From Polyangiaceae bacterium (GTDB lineage Bacteria; Myxococcota_A; Polyangia; Polyangiales; Polyangiaceae): a stretch of DNA of 46,858 bases. A program made the position numbers and the translations under genes. Shown piece by piece: positions 14,259 through 22,515 of this stretch (position 1 is the first letter of the stretch; every line of letters starts with the position of its first letter). The DNA is taken from assembly GCA_022842465.1 (NCBI GenBank), contig JALHPN010000042.1:1-46858 (forward strand), read 5' to 3'. The notes beneath the pieces are model-generated. The model saw only the letters and a list, made by a program, of their open reading frames with translations, was not told the DNA's origin and did not search any database.

Positions 14259-15953
14259 GTGATCGTCCTCGACCAAGTCACCAAGCGGTTCGGCCCGAAG
14301 ATCCTGTTCGAGAACGTCTCGATGCAGTTCGACCCGGGCAAGCGCTACGGCCTCACCGGGGCGAACGGCGCAGGCAAGTCCACCCTGCTCAAGATGCTCG
14401 AGGGCTACGAGGAGACGGACACCGGCTCGATCAGCTTCCCGGGCAACCTCCGCCTCGGCATCCTCCGGCAGAACCACTACGAGTACGAGGAGGAGCGCAT
14501 CCTCGACACCGTCATCATGGGGAACAAGGCCCTCTGGGACGCGATGAAGGAGAAGGACACCCTCCTCGCCGGCGAGGTCACGGACGCGATCGGCATCCGG
14601 CTCGGCGAGCTCGAGGGGACGATCGCGGAGGAGAACGGCTACATGGCCGAGAGCGAGGCGGCGGAGCTCCTCGTCGGCCTCGGCATCCCCGCCGACAAGC
14701 ACGAGTCGAAGATGAACAGCCTCGCCGGAGGCTACAAGCTGCGCGTCCTCATCGCGCAGGTGCTCTTCGGCAAGCCGGACGTCCTCCTCCTCGACGAGCC
14801 GACGAACCACCTCGACCTCGACTCGATCCGCTGGCTCGAGAACTTCCTCGTCAACGAGTTCAAGGGCACGCTCGTGGTCGTCAGCCACGACCGGCACTTC
14901 CTGAACGAGGTCGTCACGCACATCGCCGACGTCGACTACCAGACGATCACCGTCTACACCGGCAACTACGCCGAGTTCGTCGAGGCGAAGTACGAGAACA
15001 ACCAGCGAGCCGCCTCGCAGGCCGCCACGGCGAAGAAGAAGGTCGCGGAGCTCCAGGAGTTCGTCCAGCGCTTCGGCTCCCACGCGTCGAAGAGCAAGCA
15101 AGCGCAGTCGCGCGTGAAGCAGATCGAGAAGCTGAAGGACGAGCTCTCGGTGAAGGGCCCGAAGCGCTCGTCGCTGGTGCGGCCGTTCGTGCGCTTCGAG
15201 TTCGAGAAGGCGTCGGGCCGCGACGTCGTCCGGATGGAGAACGTCAGCAAGACGTTCACGGACGAGAAGGGCAAGGAGCTCGTCGTCTTCAAGAACCTCG
15301 CCCTCAACGTGAACCGCGGCGACCGCATCGCCGTCGTCGGACCGAACGGCGTCGGCAAGTCGACGCTCCTGAAGCTGATGGTCGGCGGCGTCGCGGGCCT
15401 CGACGAGGACACGCGGCACGACGTCGTGAAGGCGGACACCGGCGAGATCCGCTGGGGCCACGAGACCTCGGTCGGCTACTTCGCGCAGGACACCCACGAG
15501 GCGCTGAACCGCACGGCTTCCGGCATGAACGCGTTCCAGTGGCTCTACCAGTGGGACACGCTGAAGCCGCAGGAGCACATCCGCAGCATCCTCGGTCGCC
15601 TCCTCTTCAGCGGCGAGGCGGGGCTGAAGCAAGCGGCGACGATGTCCGGCGGCGAGTGCGCGCGGCTCCTCCTCGCGAAGCTCATCCTCCTCCAGCACAA
15701 CGTCCTCGTCCTCGACGAGCCGACGAACCACCTCGACATCGAGTCGATCGAGGGCCTGCTCGAAGGCCTCGACCTCTTCAAGGGCACGATCGTCTTCGTG
15801 AGCCACGACCGCCACTTCGTCAGCGAGCTCGCGACGCGCGTGATCCAGCTGAAGCCGCAGACGGACGGCAAGGGCGCGAAGGTCGAGGACTTCGGCGGCA
15901 CGTACGAGGAGTTCCTCGACCGGCACGGCGCCGGGCTCGAGCACCGCACCTGA
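14259..15953 (+). CDS. ybiT: ABC-F family ATPase, YbiT type
   Basis: The protein has 564 residues from GTG 14259. It contains two ABC ATPase domains and no membrane domain, the ABC-F layout of translation factors that act at the ribosomal E site. Domain 1 has Walker A GANGAGKST (K40), a signature-like LAGGYKLR and Walker B with DEPTNHLDLDSI. Domain 2 has GPNGVGKST (K367), signature MSGGECARLLL and DEPTNHLDIESI. The linker between them has the AKKKVAELQEFVQRFGSHASKSKQA-type coiled coil. Overall order, the VTKRFGPKILFENVS start and the DTVIMG and SILGRLLFS segments match YbiT more closely than EttA or Uup. It heads a plus-strand cluster with a small membrane protein and a putative diadenylate cyclase. 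Confidence 0.92.
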   Translation: MIVLDQVTKRFGPKILFENVSMQFDPGKRYGLTGANGAGKSTLLKMLEGYEETDTGSISFPGNLRLGILRQNHYEYEEERILDTVIMGNKALWDAMKEKDTLLAGEVTDAIGIRLGELEGTIAEENGYMAESEAAELLVGLGIPADKHESKMNSLAGGYKLRVLIAQVLFGKPDVLLLDEPTNHLDLDSIRWLENFLVNEFKGTLVVVSHDRHFLNEVVTHIADVDYQTITVYTGNYAEFVEAKYENNQRAASQAATAKKKVAELQEFVQRFGSHASKSKQAQSRVKQIEKLKDELSVKGPKRSSLVRPFVRFEFEKASGRDVVRMENVSKTFTDEKGKELVVFKNLALNVNRGDRIAVVGPNGVGKSTLLKLMVGGVAGLDEDTRHDVVKADTGEIRWGHETSVGYFAQDTHEALNRTASGMNAFQWLYQWDTLKPQEHIRSILGRLLFSGEAGLKQAATMSGGECARLLLAKLILLQHNVLVLDEPTNHLDIESIEGLLEGLDLFKGTIVFVSHDRHFVSELATRVIQLKPQTDGKGAKVEDFGGTYEEFLDRHGAGLEHRT

Positions 15954-15972
15954 AAGGCGGGAGCAGACGACG

Positions 15973-16365
15973 ATGAGCGAGAAGAAGTTGAGCGACGAGC
16001 ACGACCCGCTCGCCCAGGAGTGGGCGTCGATGAACGAGAAGCACGGCGGCGGAAAGGCGCGCTCGAGGACCCTTCTCTCCGGCGCGACGTTCCTCGTCGT
16101 CTTCCTCGCCGTCTTCCTCGGGCTCGGGAGCGTGCTCGCCACCCGCGAGGAGGAGGAGAATGCGGCGCTCGCCGCGCAGGGCCTCCGCAGGGTCTACGTC
16201 GGCCGCGGCGGCCGGAGCGTCTCCGAGGGCGAGCGCACCTCGGGGTCGTTCCTCCTCCTCTTCGCCGCCGGCGGGGCGGCGGGCCTCGTCGCCGGCGGCG
16301 CCGTCTTCTTCGCCATGGGCGGGAAGCTGTCGGCCGAGCACATCCGCGGCCTGAAGAACATGTGA
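15973..16365 (+). CDS. Small two-helix membrane protein
   Basis: The protein has 130 residues and starts at an ATG 19 bp after the ABC-F stop, with GGGAG about ten bases upstream. Two hydrophobic segments are clear: about 34-56 (LLSGATFLVVFLAVFLGLG region) and about 92-115 (SFLLLFAAGGAAGLVAGG region). Between them is a charged stretch with Glu and Arg. The N-terminal 30 residues are polar and probably cytosolic, which would also place the C-terminal tail in the cytosol. No family is recognised. Its tight spacing after the ABC-F gene and 47 bp before the putative diadenylate cyclase suggests co-transcription. Confidence 0.8.
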   Translation: MSEKKLSDEHDPLAQEWASMNEKHGGGKARSRTLLSGATFLVVFLAVFLGLGSVLATREEEENAALAAQGLRRVYVGRGGRSVSEGERTSGSFLLLFAAGGAAGLVAGGAVFFAMGGKLSAEHIRGLKNM

Positions 16366-16412
16366 GCGGAGCTCGAGCGGGGGACCGCCCTCCCGCGGGC
16401 GCTCGCCGGGCT

Positions 16413-17642
16413 ATGCTCACGCTCGTGGACGACCTCCGAGAGACCCTCCGCGAAGCCGTGCGCGCGTACCCGCGGGACCTCGGGCGGCGCGTTCGTGCGC
16501 TCTGGCCGGCCGACGGGGTCCCCCTCCCACGCGCCCTCGACACCGTGCTCGACACGGCGTTCCACGCGTCGTTCCTCCGCGAGGAGGAGCGCCCCGTGAC
16601 GTTCCGTCTCGTCGCCGCGCCCGCGAGCGCGTTCTCGGGTCATGACGGTCCGCCCGACGCGCTCCTCGCCCTCCCCTTCCGCGAGGTGCGGCCGTTCGAC
16701 GAGCACGAGCTACGGCGCCTGTCGCAGGCGGCGAAGTACCATCGCGCGCTCGTCGGCATCGCCGAGGTGGACGGTCGGCTCGTCACCTGGGGCGTCGTCC
16801 AGAGCGGCCCGAGGTGGATCGCCAGCGCCGAGGGACAGCGCGTGAAGGAGCCGCCGATGCCGCGCGCGCTCGTCGTCCGCGTCGCGCGCCCCGGGCACGT
16901 CGCGGTCAGCTGCGGGTCCGAGCTCGTCGCCGAGCTCCGCGGCGGCGCCCTCACCGACTTCATGCTCGACGTCTTCGCGTCACGCTGGCTCCCTGCGCTG
17001 TTCGAGACGCAGCGCGCCGAGGTCGTGAGCGCCCACCGCGACGGCGGCGGGTCGTCCGAGGCGGAGGCGGCCGCCGAGCTCACCCGCCTCATCTCCCAGA
17101 AGATGGTGAAGCGGGTCGTGGGGACGATGCGAGCGGCGCACCACGGAGGGACCATCCTCCTCATGCCGCCGACGTGCACGGCCGAGAGGTACCTCCACAC
17201 CAAGTACGAGCTCGCGGACGGCGAGGCGCGGCGGCACTTCCGGCGGCTCGTCCTCGGGATCCTCGCCGCGCGCGAGGCGAAGGTGGCGACGACCGACCTC
17301 GAGGAGGCGCTCTACGAGCTGGGGCACCTCATCGCCGCGCTCGCGGACGTCGACGGCGCCGTCGTCCTCACGAAGCGCTTCGAGCTCCTCGGCTTCGGCG
17401 CCGAGATCGCCGGCAACCTCCCCGACGTACGGGAGGTCCGCCGCGCGCTCGACATCGAGGGAGAGGCCTACGAAGTCGAGCGCGTCGACCGGGTCGGCAC
17501 CCGCCATCGCTCCGCCTTCCGCCTCTGCGCGGCGGTCCCCGGCGCGATCGCGGTGGTCGTCTCCCAGGACACGAGCGTGCGCTTCGTCACCCTGCACCGA
17601 GGCGCCGTGACCTACTGGGACCACGGCGCCGGCGATCTCTAG
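16413..17642 (+). CDS. Putative diadenylate cyclase (DisA_N domain) with N-terminal sensor domain
   Basis: The protein has 409 residues. The last 180 resemble the DisA_N/DAC fold that makes c-di-AMP from two ATP. The two defining motifs are present: DGA (314-316, within DGAVVLTKRFELLGFGAEI) and RHR (364-366, within GTRHRSA), followed by the strand VVVSQDTSVRFVTL. The N-terminal 280 residues contain HRALVGIAEVDGRLVTWGVV and AAHHGGTILLMPP. These recall the DACNV-type sensor domains predicted to sit before DAC domains, but that family name is from memory. It lacks the DNA-binding HhH domain of DisA and the membrane helices of CdaA, so it is probably a soluble, ligand-gated enzyme. The start is ATG 16413; GTG 16425 is an alternative. 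It is convergent with the glucosidase gene across the inverted element pair. Confidence 0.78.
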   Translation: MLTLVDDLRETLREAVRAYPRDLGRRVRALWPADGVPLPRALDTVLDTAFHASFLREEERPVTFRLVAAPASAFSGHDGPPDALLALPFREVRPFDEHELRRLSQAAKYHRALVGIAEVDGRLVTWGVVQSGPRWIASAEGQRVKEPPMPRALVVRVARPGHVAVSCGSELVAELRGGALTDFMLDVFASRWLPALFETQRAEVVSAHRDGGGSSEAEAAAELTRLISQKMVKRVVGTMRAAHHGGTILLMPPTCTAERYLHTKYELADGEARRHFRRLVLGILAAREAKVATTDLEEALYELGHLIAALADVDGAVVLTKRFELLGFGAEIAGNLPDVREVRRALDIEGEAYEVERVDRVGTRHRSAFRLCAAVPGAIAVVVSQDTSVRFVTLHRGAVTYWDHGAGDL

Positions 17643-17669
17643 AGCGAGCTGCGGGGGAGGCTACGGGCC

Positions 17670-17893
17670 GGAGGTTCGCTCGCCTGCGCGATGGTCGCGG
17701 GTCGTGGCGATCGCGGACGTTCTTCCGGCGGGTCCTCCAAACCCGAGCCGGAACATCCGACGTGCCGAGGAGTGGCGAGGCGGGGAGGACAGGGCGACCG
17801 GGGAACGCGGCTCGGGCGGTCGGACCCTCGTCAGGCTCTTCCACGCTTCGGGGGAAGTGGCTCCGCTCCTTTTCGCTTGGCGAGCGAACCTCC
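17670..17893 (+). repeat. Inverted element copy A (MITE-like, 224 bp)
   Basis: The copy is bounded by a perfect 15-bp terminal inverted repeat: GGAGGTTCGCTCGCC at 17670-17684 and its reverse complement at 17879-17893. Its interior matches copy B read on the opposite strand. The longest block is 33 identical bases at 17718-17750, and other near-identical blocks lie at about 17685-17706, 17790-17833 and 17857-17883. It is too short to encode a transposase and none of its frames looks coding. It could be a non-autonomous mobile element or a folded RNA or terminator element. No target-site duplication is obvious. Confidence 0.8.
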
Positions 17894-17986
17894 GCCCCTC
17901 CGCCTCCTATGCCGATCGAGAGCGCTCCAGTCGGGGTGCGCGTGAGGCCCAGGTCGCCCGCGTGCCCGGCATGGCGGCGAAGGCCC

Positions 17987-18207
17987 GGAGGCCCCCTCGC
18001 CAAGCGAAAAGGAGCGGGGCCACTCGGCCGAAGCTCGAAACGCCGTGACGAGGGCCCGACCGCCCGAGCCGCGTTCCCTGGTCGCCCTACGGTCCCCGAC
18101 CGCGACGCCCTGGACGTCGAATGTTACGGCTCGGGTTTGGAGGACCCGCCGGAAGAACGCCCGCGATCGGCACGACCCGCGACCATCGCGCCGGCGAGGG
18201 GGCCTCC
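17987..18207 (-). repeat. Inverted element copy B (MITE-like, 221 bp)
   Basis: This is the second copy of the element, in opposite orientation. Its terminal inverted repeat is GGAGGCCCCCTCGCC at 17987-18001 with the reverse complement at 18193-18207, and the symmetry extends outward by GGCCC/GGGCC. The 33-base identity block with copy A is at 18127-18159. The four bases that differ from copy A in one terminal repeat (TTCG against CCCC) are changed in a matching way in the other, so the pairing within each copy is kept. Confidence 0.8.
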
Positions 18208-18243
18208 GGGCCGGAGCCGCCCCCCCCCAGCTCGCGACGACGC

Positions 18244-20919
18244 TCACCACTGCGGGCTCTGCGTCACGAGCTTCGCCACGAGCGCCGTCCACCCCGTCTG
18301 GTGCGTCGCCCCGAGCCCTCTCCCGTCCTCGCCGTGGAAGTACTCGTAGAACGTCACGTGCTCGGCGAACCCGGGATCGCCGGCCCGGCCGCTCCCCGCG
18401 TCGGCCGGCCGGACGCCCGACGCGTCCCGCCGGAAGAGCGCGACGAGCCGTCGCGAGAGCTCGCTCGCGACCTCCCAGAGCGTCATGTAGCGCCCCGAGC
18501 CCGTCGGGCACTCCACGCGGAACGAGTCGCCGTAGTAGTGGTGGTACTTCTGGAGGGCCTCGATCATGAGGTAGTTCACGGGAAACCACACGGGCCCGCG
18601 CCAGTTCGAGTTCCCGCCGAAGAGCCCCGTCGAGCTCTCCCCCGGCTCGTAGTCCACGCGGTGGCTCGTGCCGTCGATCGCGACGACGTACGGCTCGCTC
18701 CCGTGCACACGGGAGAGCGCGCGGACGCCGTGGGGAGAGAGGAACTCGGTCTCGTCGAGGACGCGCGCGAGGACGCGGGCGAGCCGATCGCGGTCGAGGA
18801 TCGACAGGAGCCTCCGCTCGCCGGTGCCCCTCTCCACCGTGTGCATCTTCCCGGCGAACTCGGGCCGGTTCGAGATGAACCACTTCGCGCGCTTCACGAA
18901 GGACGGGAAGCGCTCGAGCATCGACTCCTCCATCGTCGCCACCGCGAAGATCGGGATGAGCCCCACCATCGACCGTACGCGCATCGGGACGTGGGGGTGG
19001 CCGGGCCTCTGCAGGACGTCGTAGAAGAACCCGTCCTCGTCGCTCCACATCCGCGCGCCGTCCTCGGCCGTCTCGAGCATCGCGTGGGAGATGAGGAGGA
19101 AGTGCTCGAAGAACTTGTTGGCGACGTCCTGGTAGCTCGGGCTCTCCGTGGCGAGGACGAGCGCGATCTCGAGGAGGTTCAGGCAGTACATGCCCATCCA
19201 GCTCGTCGCGTCCGCCTGCTCGAGCTGGCCGCCCTTGGGCATCGCGTTCGAGCGATCGAAGACGCCGATGTTGTCGAGGCCGAGGAAGCCGCCCTCGAAG
19301 ACGTTGTTGCCCGCCGCGTCCTTCCGGTTCACCCACCAGGTGAAGTTCAGCATCAGCTTGAGGAAGACGCTCTCGAGGAACGTCCGGTCTCCCTTCCCCG
19401 TCAGTCGCCGCTCGATCTGGAAGACGCGGAGGGCTGCCCAGGCGTGGACGGGAGGGTTCACGTCCGAGAAGGCCCACTCGTAGGCGGGGAGCTGCCCGTT
19501 CGGATGCATGTACCATTCACGCGTCAGGAGCAGGAGCTGCTGCTTGGCGAGCTCCACGTCGACGAGCGCGAGCGGGATGCAGTGGAACGCGAGGTCCCAC
19601 GCGGCGTACCAGGGGTACTCCCACTTGTCCGGCATGCTGAGCACCTCGCTGTTGAAGAGGTGCCGCCACTCCCGGTTCCGCCCGCGTAGGCGCGCCTTCG
19701 GCGGCTCCGGCATCCCGGCGTCGCCCTTCAGCCAGCGCTCGAGGTCGAACGCGTAGTACTGCTTCGACCAGAGGAGGCCGGCGAGCGCCTGCCGGTGGAG
19801 CGAGCGCGCCTCCTCGTCCACGGCCTCGCACCGCGGGAGGATGTCCTCGTAGAACGCGTCGGCCTCGCGGCGGCGCTCCGCGAAGACGTCGTCGAAGGCG
19901 AGGAACGGCGGCTCGGCGAGGTCTCGCGTCGAGAAGCGCGCGCGGACCACCTTCGTCTCGCCGGGCGCGAGGTCGAGCGTGAAGCGGCCCGCCGCCTTCG
20001 TCCCCGCGCGGGCGGGGCTGACGGCTGCCCGCTTGCCGTCGACGACGTAGGCGTGGAAGGCGTCCTTCACGTAGGGCGAGCGCGAGGGGGTGCCGGCGCC
20101 GTAGAGGAGCGCCGTGTTCGTCTCGTTGTCCGTGAAGAGGAGCTCCTCCGCGCCGTCGAGCCAGATGCGAATCGTGCCGTGGAACGCATCCACGCCCTCG
20201 ATCTGGGGCCGCGAACCCTCCGTCGCGTACGCGGCGCGGAGCTCCGGCTTGTTCGCGGGGCGCTTCCCCGGCGGCGTGTCCCACGTCCACGTGTTCCGGT
20301 ACCAGAAGGTGGGGAGCACCTCGATCGTGGCGGGCGCCGGGCCGCGGTTCGTGACGGCATAGCGGAGGAGGACGTCGTCCGGCGCCGCCTTCGCGTACTC
20401 GAGGACGACGTCGAAGTAGCGGTCGTCGTCGAAGACGCCCGTGTCGGTGATGCGCGGCGACGGGCGCCCCTTCCCCGCTTCGCGCGCCAGGCGCCGGAGC
20501 TCGTCGTACGGGAACGCGCGCTGCGGGTACTTGTAGAGCGCACGCGCGTAGGCGTGGGTCGGGAGGGCGTCCGAGTACCAGTAGAGCTCCCCGACGGTCT
20601 CGCCGTGGTTGCCCTCCGGGCCCGAGAGGCCGAAGAGGCGCTCCTTCAAGTACGGGTCCGCCCCGTTCCACAAGGCGACGGCAACGTTGAAGAGCCCGCG
20701 GTTGTCACACAGGCCGAGGAGACCGTCCTCGCCCCATCGATACGTCCGCGAGCGCGCGTGATCGTGAGGGAAGTGACCCCACGCGTCCCCGTTCTCGGAG
20801 TAGTCCTCGCGGACGGTGCCCCACTGGCGCTCACTCAGGTACGTCCCCCAGCGACGCCACTTCACGCCCTCCTTGTCCTCGGCGAGACGGCGGTGCTCGG
20901 GCGTCCTCGGCGTTCTCAT
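18244..20919 (-). CDS. Glucosidase of the GH63/MGH1-like type
   Basis: The protein has 891 residues from ATG 20919; longer frames upstream are low-complexity and rejected. It begins with WRRWGTYLSERQWGTVREDYSENGDAWGHF, typical of bacterial proteins annotated as glucosidase with a mannosyl-oligosaccharide glucosidase-like (alpha/alpha)6 barrel. An N-terminal beta-sandwich region (about 60-400) precedes the barrel, which has WEYPWYAAWDLAFHCIPLA, FTWWVNRKDAAGNNVFEGGFLGLDN and GGNSNWRGPVWFPVNYL. Candidate acidic catalytic residues lie in YAAWDLAF and DNIGVFDRS, by analogy with the clan. No signal peptide is seen, so it is probably cytosolic and may act on storage or compatible-solute glycosides. 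The substrate cannot be told from sequence. It stands alone, convergent with the putative c-di-AMP synthase and divergent from the small gene at 21007. Confidence 0.88.
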   Translation of the reverse strand: MRTPRTPEHRRLAEDKEGVKWRRWGTYLSERQWGTVREDYSENGDAWGHFPHDHARSRTYRWGEDGLLGLCDNRGLFNVAVALWNGADPYLKERLFGLSGPEGNHGETVGELYWYSDALPTHAYARALYKYPQRAFPYDELRRLAREAGKGRPSPRITDTGVFDDDRYFDVVLEYAKAAPDDVLLRYAVTNRGPAPATIEVLPTFWYRNTWTWDTPPGKRPANKPELRAAYATEGSRPQIEGVDAFHGTIRIWLDGAEELLFTDNETNTALLYGAGTPSRSPYVKDAFHAYVVDGKRAAVSPARAGTKAAGRFTLDLAPGETKVVRARFSTRDLAEPPFLAFDDVFAERRREADAFYEDILPRCEAVDEEARSLHRQALAGLLWSKQYYAFDLERWLKGDAGMPEPPKARLRGRNREWRHLFNSEVLSMPDKWEYPWYAAWDLAFHCIPLALVDVELAKQQLLLLTREWYMHPNGQLPAYEWAFSDVNPPVHAWAALRVFQIERRLTGKGDRTFLESVFLKLMLNFTWWVNRKDAAGNNVFEGGFLGLDNIGVFDRSNAMPKGGQLEQADATSWMGMYCLNLLEIALVLATESPSYQDVANKFFEHFLLISHAMLETAEDGARMWSDEDGFFYDVLQRPGHPHVPMRVRSMVGLIPIFAVATMEESMLERFPSFVKRAKWFISNRPEFAGKMHTVERGTGERRLLSILDRDRLARVLARVLDETEFLSPHGVRALSRVHGSEPYVVAIDGTSHRVDYEPGESSTGLFGGNSNWRGPVWFPVNYLMIEALQKYHHYYGDSFRVECPTGSGRYMTLWEVASELSRRLVALFRRDASGVRPADAGSGRAGDPGFAEHVTFYEYFHGEDGRGLGATHQTGWTALVAKLVTQSPQW

Positions 20920-21006
20920 CGGGGACGAGATGCTACCGCGCAACGCGCGCGAGAGGGCCGCCATCCCTTCATTGCAGGCCGGGGGTGGAGGCGGTACATC
21001 CCCGGC

Positions 21007-21447
21007 GTGCCCGAGACGCTGACCCGCGACTTCCAGAGGCGGACGCTCGGCCCCTCGTCGAAGGGCACCGCGCGCGCGCTCGCCGAGGCCTTCTTCTCGG
21101 AAGAGGGCGATGTGCCGCGCGAGCGCCTCGATGGCTTCGTCGCCGACCTCGACGCGTTCATCAGCCCGGCGAGCAAGACGCTCCGGTTCGGGCTCCTCGC
21201 GATGCTCTTCGTCATCCGCTGGTCTCCCCTCCTCTTCGGACGACCGCGGACCTTCGAGTCGCTCGACCCGCCCGAGCGCGTCCTCCACCTCGAGCGGCTC
21301 GAGCGCTCGCGCGTCGCTCAGCTCCCGCTCCTCGTCGTCGCCTACAAGACCGTCATGACGATGCTCTTCTACGAGGACGAGGCCGAGCTCCGCGCGCTCG
21401 GGTATCCGGGAGAGAACGAACGGAAGCGCTGGCTACGCGTGTCGTGA
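21007..21447 (+). CDS. Small protein, possible companion of the GMC oxidoreductase
   Basis: The protein has 146 residues from GTG 21007. An N-terminal segment TARALAEAFFSEEGDVPRERL is followed by a hydrophobic helix (LRFGLLAMLFVIRWSPLLFG) and then by PPERVLHLERLERSRVAQLPLLVVAYKTVMTMLFYED. The layout recalls the small helical subunits or N-terminal domains that accompany GMC dehydrogenases, such as gluconate 2-dehydrogenase subunit 3 or the N-terminal region of long-chain alcohol oxidases. A GMC oxidoreductase lies 1.1 kb downstream on the same strand, with three small genes between. A GGAGG lies upstream but further than the ideal distance. Assignment as a companion is inference. Confidence 0.65.
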   Translation: MPETLTRDFQRRTLGPSSKGTARALAEAFFSEEGDVPRERLDGFVADLDAFISPASKTLRFGLLAMLFVIRWSPLLFGRPRTFESLDPPERVLHLERLERSRVAQLPLLVVAYKTVMTMLFYEDEAELRALGYPGENERKRWLRVS

Positions 21448-21513
21448 CGCGGGCCGCCGGAGCCCACGCGAGCTGCGACTGTCCACCCCTGCGATCCACG
21501 GCGGCAACGACAC

Positions 21514-21525
21514 GCCGCATGCGGC
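21514..21525. promoter_or_regulatory. Perfect 12-bp palindrome upstream of the winged-helix gene
   Basis: GCCGCATGCGGC at 21514-21525 is a perfect palindrome ending 21 bases before the GTG of the winged-helix regulator. Its position and symmetry would suit autoregulation by a dimeric repressor. In DNA this GC-rich short palindromes also arise by chance, so the call is tentative. Confidence 0.25.
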
Positions 21526-21546
21526 CTGATAAGCGTTCCGGCTCAC

Positions 21547-21945
21547 GTGTCGACGAGGACCCTGACGCGCGAGACGACCGCCTTCCTGCGCGACCACATT
21601 CGGTCGGTCGAGCAGCTCGACGTCCTCCTCCATCTTCGCGCCGTCGCCCCCCGCGCGCTCGACGCGCACGCGATCGCCGCCGAGCTCCGGACGAGCGAGA
21701 CCTCGGTCACGACCCGCAGCAAGGACCTCGTCACGGCCGGCCTCCTCGCCTCGACCGACGGCGCCCTGCGCTACGCCCCGGCCTCGCCCGAGCTCGCCGC
21801 CGCGGTCGACGCCGTCGCCGCCGCCTACGCCGAGACCCGCTACACGGTCATCGAGCAGATCCTCGCGAAGCCGGCGGACAACATCCGGCTCTTCGCCGAC
21901 GCGTTCCGCTTCCGCCGCAACAAGGGAGACGACGACGATGGCTGA
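21547..21945 (+). CDS. Small winged-helix regulator
   Basis: The protein has 132 residues from GTG 21547. The region SVEQLDVLLHLRAVAPRALDAHAIAAELRTSETSVTTRSKDLVTAGLLASTDGALRYAP has the helix-helix-helix-wing order of MarR/PadR-like domains, with the recognition helix at SETSVTTRSKDLVTAGLL. The tail is helical and ends in a run of aspartates. It overlaps the next gene by 8 bp and sits in front of two DUF5985-like membrane proteins, so it may regulate or couple to them. A palindrome 21 bases upstream could be its operator. Confidence 0.78.
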   Translation: MSTRTLTRETTAFLRDHIRSVEQLDVLLHLRAVAPRALDAHAIAAELRTSETSVTTRSKDLVTAGLLASTDGALRYAPASPELAAAVDAVAAAYAETRYTVIEQILAKPADNIRLFADAFRFRRNKGDDDDG

Positions 21946-22195
21946 GCTCGTCTACGCGCTCTGCGCTCTCACGAGCCTCGCTTGCGCGCTGCTCCTCGCG
22001 CGCGGGTACCGCGCGTCGGGTGCGCGCTTCCTCTTGTGGAGCACGCTGTGCTTCGCCGGGCTCGCCCTCAACAACGTCCTCCTCTTCGTCGACCAGGTCG
22101 TCGTCCCCGCCGTCGACCTCTCCCTCGTGCGGACTCTCCCCGCCCTCGGCGGGCTGGCTGCCCTCGTCTGGGGCCTCGTCTGGGACAGCGAATGA
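21938..22195 (+). CDS. DUF5985-like small membrane protein (first copy)
   Basis: The protein has 85 residues and starts at an ATG inside the end of the winged-helix gene, with GGGAG eight bases upstream. It has three hydrophobic helices: about 3-22 (LVYALCALTSLACALLLARGY), about 32-53 (LLWSTLCFAGLALNNVLLFVDQ) and about 60-82. The pattern matches the small membrane proteins called DUF5985, which often come in pairs next to a helix-turn-helix gene. The function is unknown. It overlaps the next gene (ATGA), so the two are probably translated together as partners. Confidence 0.8.
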   Translation: MAELVYALCALTSLACALLLARGYRASGARFLLWSTLCFAGLALNNVLLFVDQVVVPAVDLSLVRTLPALGGLAALVWGLVWDSE

Positions 22196-22482
22196 CCTCC
22201 CTCCTCCCCTTCCTCCACGGGGTGCTCGCCACCCTCTCCGGCGTCGCGAGCGTCTTCTTCCTCCGTTTCTGGCGGCGAACGGAGGACGCCTTCTTCGCGC
22301 TCTTCGGCGCCGCGTTCGGCACCCTCGCGCTCTGCTGGGCCGTGCTCGCGCTCACCGATCCGGCGGCCGAGTACCGCCCGTACGTCTATGCCCTCCGGCT
22401 CCTCGCCTTCGGCCTCATCATCGCGGCGATCGTGAAGAAGAATGCGGGGGCACGCGCCTCCGCGTCGAACGCCGATCGCTGA
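22192..22482 (+). CDS. DUF5985-like small membrane protein (second copy)
   Basis: The protein has 96 residues and starts at the ATGA overlap with the preceding gene. It has three hydrophobic helices: about 4-25 (LLPFLHGVLATLSGVASVFFLRFW), about 32-53 (AFFALFGAAFGTLALCWAVLAL) and about 64-82. It is related in plan to the first copy and ends in a short basic tail. The overlap suggests equal synthesis and a heteromeric membrane complex. The function is unknown. Confidence 0.8.
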   Translation: MTSLLPFLHGVLATLSGVASVFFLRFWRRTEDAFFALFGAAFGTLALCWAVLALTDPAAEYRPYVYALRLLAFGLIIAAIVKKNAGARASASNADR

Positions 22483-22509
22483 CGCGCGGATCGCACTTGG
22501 CCGTATACT
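22479..22509 (+). promoter_or_regulatory. Possible promoter for the GMC oxidoreductase gene
   Basis: TATACT at 22504-22509 is one base off the sigma-70 -10 consensus and is conspicuous in DNA this GC-rich. A weak -35-like CTGACG lies at 22479-22484, with a rather long 19-bp spacer. If the -10 is used, transcription would begin close to the ATG at 22516, giving a leaderless or nearly leaderless message. No ribosome site is visible before that ATG, which fits. Confidence 0.3.
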
Positions 22510-22515
22510 GCGGCG

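Larger units (their letters stand above)
17643..18243. other. 601-bp gene-free region holding two inverted repeat elements
   Basis: The region lies between convergent genes. Frames here show none of the amino-acid bias of the real genes. Almost all of it is two oppositely oriented copies of one element (17670-17893 and 17987-18207) with a 93-bp spacer between them, plus short flanks. The right flank includes a run of nine C at about 18221-18229. Confidence 0.9.

Noticed and set aside
17704..18048. Short open frames inside the inverted element pair
   Set aside because: The frames are Arg/Pro/Gly/Ser-rich, have no ribosome site and simply follow the repeat structure. No domain is visible.
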